A stretch of 64,000 bases of DNA from contig JAIXUN010000002.1 of assembly GCA_027483535.1 (NCBI GenBank), positions 806,001-870,000 of the forward strand, in the 5' to 3' direction. A program made the translations under genes and the position numbers. Under the pieces are notes generated by a model. That model had not been told where the DNA came from and did not search any database. It was given only the letters and a program-made list of their open reading frames with translations. This document shows, piece by piece, positions 38,226-46,203 of this stretch (positions are counted from its first letter, which is position 1; each line of letters opens with the position of its first letter). Source of the stretch: a bacterium (lineage in GTDB: Bacteria > Armatimonadota > Fimbriimonadia > Fimbriimonadales > Fimbriimonadaceae).

Positions 38226-39188
38226 ATGCTCCTAAACATTGAACACCGCATCCGGTTCCAGTACAGCGACTTCATCAGTGAGTCTTGGATGGAACTGCGC
38301 ATGGAGCCACTTCCAACGGAGCGTCAAGACGTTCACTCGTTCATTCTGGTGGTCGGTCCAACCACCAAAGTGCATCGTTATGCCGACTGGTTGGGCAACG
38401 CGGTTCACCACTTCAACATCGCCGAATACCACCGGGAGATCGAGATCTACGCTCGAAGCATTGTGGAAACAATGCCTCGACAAATGAGTGTCCTCGAGGT
38501 CACCGAGCCGCTGCGACCGTACGACAACGGACCCCTGCTCGACTATCTCGGATTTACGGGTCCGGTGGTCCATTCGCCGGCTCTGGTAGAGATCGCAGAG
38601 CGGGTGAAGGAAAGTTCTCCAAGTTCGCTTGGCGAGTTTATGTTCACGCTCGCAAAGTTGATCCACAACGAGTTTGAGTACCAGTCCAATTCCACGGAGT
38701 ATCACTCGTCTATCGAGCAAGCACTTCGTCAACGATCGGGTGTTTGCCAAGACTTTTCGCAGATCATGATCGGCGTGGGCCGAGTGATCGGCGTGCCTTG
38801 TCGGTATGTTTCCGGCTACCTCCACGTGGTTCGTGAAGGCCACGAAGTGAGCGAGAGTCACGCCTGGATGGAGTTTTACAGCCAAGAACATGGCTGGGTC
38901 GGATTCGACCCGACAAACGATTGTGAACCGAACGATCACTACGTGGTGGTTGGCTACGGTAGGCACTACGATGACGTGCCGCCGAACAAGGGCATCTTCC
39001 GGGGTAACGCAACGGAAATCATGGAAGTGGAAGTCCATACGCGCCTCACCGAACGGAAAACGATTGCCTCTATTCGAGAAGAGATCGGGGAGATCGATCT
39101 ACCCGTGTACGCGGAGATTCCCAAACGGGCCGTGCAAGCGACTCTGCTCGAAACGGTTTACGATCAGCAGCAACAGCAGCAGCAATAG
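38226..39188 (+). CDS. transglutaminase family protein
   Basis: QRSGVCQDFSQIMIGVGRVIGVPCRYVSGY, ESHAWMEFYSQEHGWVGFDPTND (C/H/D triad); C-terminal poly-Gln. Confidence 0.92.
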   Translation: MLLNIEHRIRFQYSDFISESWMELRMEPLPTERQDVHSFILVVGPTTKVHRYADWLGNAVHHFNIAEYHREIEIYARSIVETMPRQMSVLEVTEPLRPYDNGPLLDYLGFTGPVVHSPALVEIAERVKESSPSSLGEFMFTLAKLIHNEFEYQSNSTEYHSSIEQALRQRSGVCQDFSQIMIGVGRVIGVPCRYVSGYLHVVREGHEVSESHAWMEFYSQEHGWVGFDPTNDCEPNDHYVVVGYGRHYDDVPPNKGIFRGNATEIMEVEVHTRLTERKTIASIREEIGEIDLPVYAEIPKRAVQATLLETVYDQQQQQQQ

Positions 39189-39393
39189 GCCCCTCCGATT
39201 CCCCTTCGGAATGCCTGCCCAACCGGTCCTTTGGCCCATCCCTTAACGCGATTGCCGATGGTGCGCGTTTCATGGTTGTGACCGGAAACGACGAAAGAGG
39301 GGCGAGCGCTTCTTAGAAGTATCCAAATGAACTCGGTTCATTCGACACCATTTGGGTTCAATCGTCGTAAACTGTAAGCAAGATCACTCTGTA

Positions 39394-39413
39394 GGTGTGA
39401 TGGTTATCACACC
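39394..39413. promoter_or_regulatory. candidate CRP-type operator
   Basis: GGTGTGA-TGGTTA-TCACACC: perfect TGTGA-N6-TCACA with 7 bp symmetric arms. Confidence 0.65.
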
Positions 39414-39584
39414 GCATCTGGGGAGATGCACTCGGGCTTTGTTGAACAGGGGAGTTTGACTAAGCCGATCGAGCAGAGAGGTCCAGTTGCAGCGAGCGAT
39501 TTGTCGTTGCGGGAATGGAGGATAAATGAATCAATTCGAGTTACGGGATCGGCCGAAAGTGGCTTGGATTCTGAGGAGGTGTTC

Positions 39585-40760
39585 ATGATAGACGCCAACC
39601 TCGAATCATCCAAAACGGGAGGAACTCGCCGCATCATGGCGGTTCTCATGTCCGACGTTTACGGGTTCACAAGTGCGGTCGGCAAGCAAGAGGAGTTTGC
39701 CGCCTCTCGAGTAGAGGAAGACCTTGCCGAGTTCGCAAATATCATTGTCGCCAACAAGGGTCAAGTTGTGGCCGACCGAGGCGATGGTGTCAAAGCCGTC
39801 TTCGATTCCGGTGTGGACGCCCTGCGAGCCGCTCTTCAGATGCAAAGTTTGGTTCTCCAAAAGAACGCCAAGCTCGGACCAAACGCGTTGCGAGTTCGAC
39901 ACCGAGTCGGCATTCACGTGGGCGACGTCATCATCTCTGGCGATCACTATACGGGCCTCGCGGTTGCGATCGCGGCTCGTTTGGAAGCGCTTTGCCCGCC
40001 CGGAAAAGTGGCCTTCACCGATACCGTTCACGAGATGACTCGGCAAACCCTTCACTTCGATCGCTCTTTCATGGGGCAGTACGAGGTGAAGAATGTCGAG
40101 CATCCGGTGCGGGTTTGGGTTGGTCGGATTCCCGGAGACCTAGAGTCGATTGCGATGCCGACGAGCGCGGTTGTCGCGGGCAAACGGAAGGAGATCGTGA
40201 TTCAGCAGAAGTCTCACGATGGCTTCTGGAAGGCGATCACGGTCGTGATCTTGCTGGTTGTGGTGACGGCGGTGGGCTTCTATCTGCAGAAGATGGTTCT
40301 TTCTGATTCGGCGGAGAAGGGGGGAATCGTGGTTCCGCAAGGTTCGACGGGTACGACCAAACGCTCGAATGCTCCGACGGTCGATTGGAACACGCCGACT
40401 CCGGGACTCACGACAGGCGGCGGGAGTGGCAATGTCCAGCCCAGTCCTCGCTACCGACCGAAAGCAAAGCCTAATCCGGCCCCGGAGCAGAGGTCCGGTG
40501 ACGACGTGCCAGAAGCAGGTGCAACGCAAAAGCCGGAACCCAAGGTTGACCCTCATGCTGCCGCCACAGACGATGAGATTAAAAAGCTCTATCCCAACGT
40601 GACACAGGCAGAAAAGAAGACTGATCCGACCCCAGACGTCCCGGCCGCGGGATCGGGTGATTCTGGAGGAACCGGCTCCGACCAGCAGGCCACCGGGGGT
40701 GGAGCCGGTGATGGCGGGACGGGCGACTCGGATACCGGTGATCAGGCAGTTGGCGGCTAA
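39585..40760 (+). CDS. cyclase-homology domain protein with TM and low-complexity tail
   Basis: VLMSDVYGFTSAVG, VADRGDGVKAVF, GIHVGDVIISGDHYTGLAVAIAARLEAL; TM AITVVILLVVVTAVGFYL; strong SD GAGGAGGT before ATG 39585 (ORF listed from 39426). Confidence 0.85.
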   Translation: MIDANLESSKTGGTRRIMAVLMSDVYGFTSAVGKQEEFAASRVEEDLAEFANIIVANKGQVVADRGDGVKAVFDSGVDALRAALQMQSLVLQKNAKLGPNALRVRHRVGIHVGDVIISGDHYTGLAVAIAARLEALCPPGKVAFTDTVHEMTRQTLHFDRSFMGQYEVKNVEHPVRVWVGRIPGDLESIAMPTSAVVAGKRKEIVIQQKSHDGFWKAITVVILLVVVTAVGFYLQKMVLSDSAEKGGIVVPQGSTGTTKRSNAPTVDWNTPTPGLTTGGGSGNVQPSPRYRPKAKPNPAPEQRSGDDVPEAGATQKPEPKVDPHAAATDDEIKKLYPNVTQAEKKTDPTPDVPAAGSGDSGGTGSDQQATGGGAGDGGTGDSDTGDQAVGG

Positions 40761-40790
40761 TTTGCGAGACCTCATAATGCAAGCACAACC

Positions 40791-41525
40791 ATGAGGAACG
40801 ATCGAGACGCAAACGGAGCCCCAGGCGGCATCACGCCGACACAACTGGCGATCCTCAAAAAGACCGTCCTCTTCCGAGAACTCTCGGAAGAGGCGCTTCT
40901 CGAGCTGCTCCGTGATGCTCGCATTCGCAAATACAAAGAGAATCAGAATCTCTTTTGGGAAGGGGATGACGGCACCAAGGTTTTCGTGATCCTCTCCGGT
41001 CAAATCGCCATCGAGCGCTTTGCGGGTGATGGCTCGACTCAGGTGGTAGCGGTTCGCGGCGCGGGACAAGTGATCGGCGAGATCGCCCTTTTCCACCCCG
41101 AAGGTCGGAGCGCCGACGCCAGGACGACGATGGAGTCGGAGATCCTTGCCATGGATGGAGACTGGCTCATGGGCAAGATTCGGCAAACTCCGGATCTTGG
41201 GTTGGGCATGCTGACGCTGCTCGCCTCTAAGCTCCGCGAATCCATCGATGCGCGGGTGAACCTAAAACTCAAGGTGAGCCAACGACTGGCGATTGCCATC
41301 GTGCACGAATTCCGCGTCAATGGTCGCAAGAACGATGCGGGTGATTGGGAGCTCAACCACCGAGTCACCCAGACCGAATGGGGCTCCAGAATTGGCGCAA
41401 CTCGTGAACATGTGAACCGAGCGCTGAAAGAGCTTGCAGAAATGGGCCTTTTAGAGATAGAAAGTGGGAGCGTGGTCGTCACCGACCGCGACGGACTCAA
41501 AGAGTTCGCATTCCCACCAAGATGA
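40791..41525 (+). CDS. Crp/Fnr-family transcriptional regulator (Crp2)
   Basis: cNMP pocket GEIALFHPEGRSADA and HTH GSRIGATREHVNRALKEL. Confidence 0.93.
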   Translation: MRNDRDANGAPGGITPTQLAILKKTVLFRELSEEALLELLRDARIRKYKENQNLFWEGDDGTKVFVILSGQIAIERFAGDGSTQVVAVRGAGQVIGEIALFHPEGRSADARTTMESEILAMDGDWLMGKIRQTPDLGLGMLTLLASKLRESIDARVNLKLKVSQRLAIAIVHEFRVNGRKNDAGDWELNHRVTQTEWGSRIGATREHVNRALKELAEMGLLEIESGSVVVTDRDGLKEFAFPPR

Positions 41526-42505
41526 ACACCGTCGTTCTTACTCTAATCTCGGGAGTCCTCACTTCCGCTTCGTCTGCCCCGCTCGATGGCTTGCATGTGC
41601 AAGGCAAGAACCTGCTTGATAAAGGCAAGGCAGTCCATCTGCGAGGGGTTTGCGTGGGCGATGTCATCCTTGCCCGCAAGGATCGGCTCGGCGATTATCG
41701 GGTGCTCGCCAAGGATTGGAAGTGCAATACCGTCCGCATCGGAGTCGCTCCCAGCAGTTGGAAGCACGACGACAAGAAAAAGGTCTTTGCCGAACTGAAG
41801 AAAGAGGTCAAAGCTGCGCGAGCCCAAGGTCTGTACGTGCTGATCGACTGGCATGCGATTGGGTGGCCCGACGGCTACTTCCAAAAGTCGAGTGTGAAAG
41901 ATCTTTACGACAGCTCATTTTCGCTCGCTACCGACTTCTGGAAATCCTGCGCCAAGGAGTTCAAGGGAGATAATCGAGTCGGCTTCCACCTCTGGTGCGA
42001 GCCGCTGTACACGGAGAAAGACTGGGAGACCCCCTACGGTTCCACTTGGCCGAAGTTGAAGCCCTTCTTCGATCGACTGATCGCCGATATCCGAAAGCAG
42101 GGGGCGAGAAACCTCGTGATCGCCAGCGGAAACCGGTGGGCGTACGACCTGAACGGCATCAAGCAGAACCCGATTAAAGACTCCAATGTCGCTTACGAGT
42201 GGCACGTCTACGGTGGTCACGACAAGAACGATCCCAAGCTTTGGGCAAAGGCGCTGGGCGAGGTGCACACCTTTGCTCCGGTGATTGTTTCCGAATGGGG
42301 ATTCCAAGCCGATACCACCGGGCACTACAAGGGAACCCCGGAAGATTTTGGCAAGCCGTTTGTGAAGTTCATGCGCGAAAGAAAGCTCCACTGGACGGCG
42401 TGGTGCTATCACCCGGAGTGGGGTCCGGTGATGCTGGAGAAGGATTGGAAAACGCCAACGGCGTACGGAAAGTTCGTCAAGAACTTGCTCGCTGAGGGCA
42501 AATAG
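41522..42505 (+). CDS. glycoside hydrolase family 5-like (cellulase) protein
   Basis: Signal peptide; LIDWHAIGWP; HLWCEPLY (acid/base region); VIVSEWGF (nucleophile); ATGA overlap with Crp2. Confidence 0.85.
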   Translation: MNTVVLTLISGVLTSASSAPLDGLHVQGKNLLDKGKAVHLRGVCVGDVILARKDRLGDYRVLAKDWKCNTVRIGVAPSSWKHDDKKKVFAELKKEVKAARAQGLYVLIDWHAIGWPDGYFQKSSVKDLYDSSFSLATDFWKSCAKEFKGDNRVGFHLWCEPLYTEKDWETPYGSTWPKLKPFFDRLIADIRKQGARNLVIASGNRWAYDLNGIKQNPIKDSNVAYEWHVYGGHDKNDPKLWAKALGEVHTFAPVIVSEWGFQADTTGHYKGTPEDFGKPFVKFMRERKLHWTAWCYHPEWGPVMLEKDWKTPTAYGKFVKNLLAEGK

Positions 42506-42681
42506 AGTTCTTTCCTGACACTTCGGTAGTCAAAGCCGCGTGCTTCAAATAGTCAGCCTCCGAAGATGAGAGATTGGAAGCAAGGGCGACGGATGAACAT
42601 GAAATCGCCCTCATCGCCGAACAAATCGAAGATTTGGTCCGGAGGCATGATCTCAATTCCGGCGATGATCGCGCGCAAGAA

Positions 42682-42973
42682 TTAGAATGATGCTGGAGCG
42701 CAGAAAACGGCTCGACCTGAGTTCACATCATTATCAGCGACCAAGTAAGCCACGTCTGCCCCTGCGGACATGTCCAGGAGTTCGGTCGAGCCCCCGTCTA
42801 TCGTGGATTGAATTCTGACGATTGCGTCATTAGATTTTCCCATTGATCGTAAGTGTTATGTCATTCCAGGAGTCTCGATCCAGATAGTCCACGTCGGGTT
42901 TATGATGGAATCGCGATGACCTTGGATGGATACCAACATCAATCGTCTTTAGGCGTCGAGCCAGATTGGTTCG
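42682..42973 (-). pseudogene. frameshifted gene remnant
   Basis: Minus-strand frame ...LARRLKTIDVGIHPRSSRFHHKPDVDYLDRDSWNDITLTINGK then a +/-1 shift at an A4 run (plus-strand TTTT 42835-42838) into SNDAIVRIQSTIDGGSTELLDMSAGADVAYLVADNDVNSGRAVFCAPASF*. Confidence 0.35.
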
Positions 42974-43017
42974 TCACTTGAGATCATTCGTTGGACCATT
43001 TACTTGCCGACCTTCAG

Positions 43018-43350
43018 TTAGGAGCCAGGTTCGGCGTCCCGATCGATCGTTCTCAGCCGTAGCGCCAAAAACCGAGCGAGAGCCGCCGTGAGCAATATCA
43101 TCGCGATCGCAAGCGAAAGTAGCAGGGGACCGGATTCGAAGACGTTCAGTGCAAAGAGAAGCCCCGTGGCAGAGTTGAGAATCAACGCCCCGCCGGAAAA
43201 GAAGGCAATCGTCTTTATCCACAGTTTCAAGCCGAATGCGGTTTCTGATCTGCCACGCATATAAAGACGGGAGAGGAGGGCTAGGCCTCCTACAAAAAGG
43301 ACTCCAAACACGATTGATTCAAGAAATCGCCATTCACGGTCAGAGATCAA
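43018..43350 (-). CDS. small membrane protein, hypothetical
   Basis: Three hydrophobic helices in a 110 aa ORF. Confidence 0.5.
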   Translation of the reverse strand: MISDREWRFLESIVFGVLFVGGLALLSRLYMRGRSETAFGLKLWIKTIAFFSGGALILNSATGLLFALNVFESGPLLLSLAIAMILLTAALARFLALRLRTIDRDAEPGS

Positions 43351-43392
43351 CGTGCGATCCTCCAGAAATAAAAATGGGGGGAGCGGTCAAGA

Positions 43393-43596
43393 TTAATGGC
43401 GCCTCAACCCTTGGATCCCGCGCATGATCATCCAAACGGACAGCAAGACCAGCGGCGCACCTAAGTATAGAGTTGCGGTAATCCTGTTCTCCAGATAAAC
43501 CGCAACGGTTAACCCAAGAAAAACCACTAAGCAAATAACCCCCCAAACAAGGGAAGCTATAGGGCTGTCGGCAACCTCGTAAGCATAGTTTTTCAT
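43393..43596 (-). CDS. small membrane protein, hypothetical
   Basis: MKNYAYEVADSPIASLVWGVICLVVFLGLTVAVYLENRITATLYLGAPLVLLSVWMIM; start trimmed from 43725 to ATG 43596. Confidence 0.45.
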   Translation of the reverse strand: MKNYAYEVADSPIASLVWGVICLVVFLGLTVAVYLENRITATLYLGAPLVLLSVWMIMRGIQGLRRH

Positions 43597-44017
43597 CGCA
43601 CAAGCAGATTCCTGTTTAGGGAACCGGGGTTCTCGATCCAAGCTGAAAGTCCTACTTTGCACGAGAGAACTCGACTCAGGGTGAATCAAAAAGCTGGTTT
43701 GCGGTCTTCCGCACGCGGTACTCATAGTACAGCAACTTTCAAAGCTTTGGCTGCGAAAGAGATCTTTGTTCGAGGAGGCTGATCGTACTCCGCCCGCTTG
43801 CTGCCTTCGGCCAACCAGTCGTCGCTAGCTCATCAACTCTGCGATTCAGCCGAAGGTTGATCTTGCCCTAAGCCCCTAAGAGTAGCTAGCAGGAATTGTT
43901 TCTCAAAAGGTTCGATAAAGGAACGATTCTGACTTTGTCCTCATTCCGTTAGGGATAGCCGGATCTTTGCGCCATTCCCCGCAAAATCAGCGTAGGCTAT
44001 GTAATCTGTAGGTAGAA

Positions 44018-44968
44018 ATGGCGGTGCATGAATTAGGGCAGCAGGCTTCGGCCATCGTCGATGAAGTTTCCAAGGTGATCGTTGGCAAGTGTTCTGCGAT
44101 TGAAATGGCAGTGGTCAGCATTGTCTGCGAGGGCCATCTTCTCATCGAAGATATCCCCGGAGTGGGCAAAACGACTCTGGCACGATCTTTGGCAAAGACG
44201 ATTTCCGGCGAGTTCCGGCGGGTTCAGTTCACGCCAGACCTTCTTCCGGCAGACGTAACCGGTTCGTCCGTTTACAACCAGAAGAGCGGCGAATTTGAAT
44301 TCCGAGCGGGCCCCGTGTTCGCCAACGTTGTCTTGGCGGACGAAATCAACCGGGCGACCCCCAAAACTCAGGCGGCCCTGCTAGAGGCGATGGAAGAGGG
44401 TCAAGTCTCGACCGACGGTGAGACCCGATCGCTCCCGAGACCCTTCTTTGTCATCGCCACTCAAAACTCGGTGGAGATGACGGGTACCTACCCGCTGCCA
44501 GAAGCACAATTAGACCGTTTCTTTGCCCGAATCAGCCTGGGCTATCCCGACCGCGAGAGCGAGCGGGCGGTTCTGAGCGCGCAGCAGATTGCGCACCCGA
44601 TTGAACTGCTCCAGCCCGTGATTACGGCGGAGGAACTCCGAACCCTTCAGGCCAACGTTCGCGACATCTTTGTTCACGACAGCGTGAAGGATTACATCGT
44701 CGACATTGTCCGCGCAACTCGAGCCAGCAACCAATTGGCGCTTGGCGCATCGCCTCGGGCCACCCTTCACCTCATGCGAGCAGGGCAGGCGATGGCGGTG
44801 ATGGGTGGATTCGATTTCGTTCGACCGGACGACATTAAGAAGGTCGCCCCAACCATCATTGCTCACCGGGTTATGCCTCGGGCAGAGATGCGGGCGAGGG
44901 GTGTCACTACAAACGACCTCATCGCTCAAATCGTGGAAACCGTTCCCGCTCCGGTTCCGGTGGGCTAA
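44018..44968 (+). CDS. MoxR-family AAA ATPase
   Basis: LIEDIPGVGKTTLARSLA, FTPDLLPADVTG, VVLADEINRATPKTQAALLEAMEE. Confidence 0.95.
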   Translation: MAVHELGQQASAIVDEVSKVIVGKCSAIEMAVVSIVCEGHLLIEDIPGVGKTTLARSLAKTISGEFRRVQFTPDLLPADVTGSSVYNQKSGEFEFRAGPVFANVVLADEINRATPKTQAALLEAMEEGQVSTDGETRSLPRPFFVIATQNSVEMTGTYPLPEAQLDRFFARISLGYPDRESERAVLSAQQIAHPIELLQPVITAEELRTLQANVRDIFVHDSVKDYIVDIVRATRASNQLALGASPRATLHLMRAGQAMAVMGGFDFVRPDDIKKVAPTIIAHRVMPRAEMRARGVTTNDLIAQIVETVPAPVPVG

Positions 44969-45018
44969 GCGCTTCCAACCAAGGTCCACGAGCCTGACAA
45001 GCGAGCTATGAGAACGCC

Positions 45019-46203
45019 ATGAGAAGGATTGCTTACACCGCGTTGGCAACAGCGGCGCTGTTCTTGTCTCTCATGGCAATCCTCATCGACGCGCCCGCAT
45101 TGTTCTTTATGAGCTTTGCGCTGGTCGCGTTGCTCATTGCTTGTAACGTCCAGTCCTACCTATCCGCTCGGGCTCTCAAGATCGAACGGATCGTGCCGAA
45201 GAGCGTTCGAGTGAACGAACTCGTCACCATCGAGCTGGTCATCTGGAGCCTTCGGAAGCTGAAACGCCCGCTCGTGACGGTTCAAGACAACGTTCCGCTC
45301 AGGCTCACTCGGGGCGGAGTCGGTCTGAGTTTGCCCATTGCGCCTGCGTACGACCTCCCGGTTCGCACCATGTACAAGTTCCAGCCGAGAAAGCGGGGGC
45401 GGTTCTCGTGGAAGAACATCACCGTCACGGCCACCGACGCGCTTGGACTCACTACCCGAAGCGTGAAGTACGAAACGGAACCCACCGAGATCACGGTGCT
45501 CCCGGTGCCGATTCCCGTTGCCATCGAACTACCCAGTTCGGCAGGGTGGGGAATCAACGAAGCGGCGAGCGGTCAGGCGGCGGGTGCAGGAATCGAACCT
45601 CGTGGCGTTCGCGAATACGCCTCCGGCGATTCGTTAAGGCACGTGCACTGGCGATCGAGCGCCCGCATGGGTCGATTGATGGTGAAAGAGTTTCAGGCGG
45701 GTGCTCACGGCGCCTGCTCCTTCGTGTTGCAACGAACCGCGGGCACGGATCGCGGTGAAGGCGACGTTTCGACTCTAGACGTCATGTGCGGACACGTCCT
45801 GTTCCTGAGCGATCAACTCATTCGGATGGGCGTCACGGTCAGCTTCCCAACCCTTGAATCGAACGTGAAAAGCGGGGTGGACCATGATCGGGTGGAAGCG
45901 GTTGCCGCTCTGCTGGGCGAAATTCAAGCTTCCTCTCAAGAGCCGATCGGCGTGGAACTGGAACGGGTTCTCGATGAGGCAGAAAGCGGAAGCGTGATCT
46001 TTGTTTGTGCCGCTGTTGACGATGATTCGCTGACCGGAGTCATTTCCCGCCACCGAGGAAACCACACGATCGTTCCTCTGGTTTACGAGCCGAAACTATA
46101 CGATCCCAAGTTCACGGGTAGGTCCATGGCGTCTCCAGAAGCCATGGAACGGCTCCGTTCGGTAGGCGCCAACCCGAGTCTTATGCCGGAGTTTCTGCAA
46201 TGA
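45019..46203 (+). CDS. DUF58 domain-containing protein
   Basis: GIEPRGVREYASGDSLRHVHWRSSARMGRLMVKEF hallmark. Confidence 0.93.
   Translation: MRRIAYTALATAALFLSLMAILIDAPALFFMSFALVALLIACNVQSYLSARALKIERIVPKSVRVNELVTIELVIWSLRKLKRPLVTVQDNVPLRLTRGGVGLSLPIAPAYDLPVRTMYKFQPRKRGRFSWKNITVTATDALGLTTRSVKYETEPTEITVLPVPIPVAIELPSSAGWGINEAASGQAAGAGIEPRGVREYASGDSLRHVHWRSSARMGRLMVKEFQAGAHGACSFVLQRTAGTDRGEGDVSTLDVMCGHVLFLSDQLIRMGVTVSFPTLESNVKSGVDHDRVEAVAALLGEIQASSQEPIGVELERVLDEAESGSVIFVCAAVDDDSLTGVISRHRGNHTIVPLVYEPKLYDPKFTGRSMASPEAMERLRSVGANPSLMPEFLQ

Noticed and set aside
42974-43222. 82 aa minus-strand ORF
   Set aside because: Overlaps the 43018-43350 membrane ORF in another frame and has non-protein-like composition
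43739-43867. Minus-strand fragment GKINLRLNRRVDELATTGWPKAASGRSTISLLEQRSLSQPKL*
   Set aside because: Protein-like in places but short, no start codon and no recognised family; could be chance or debris
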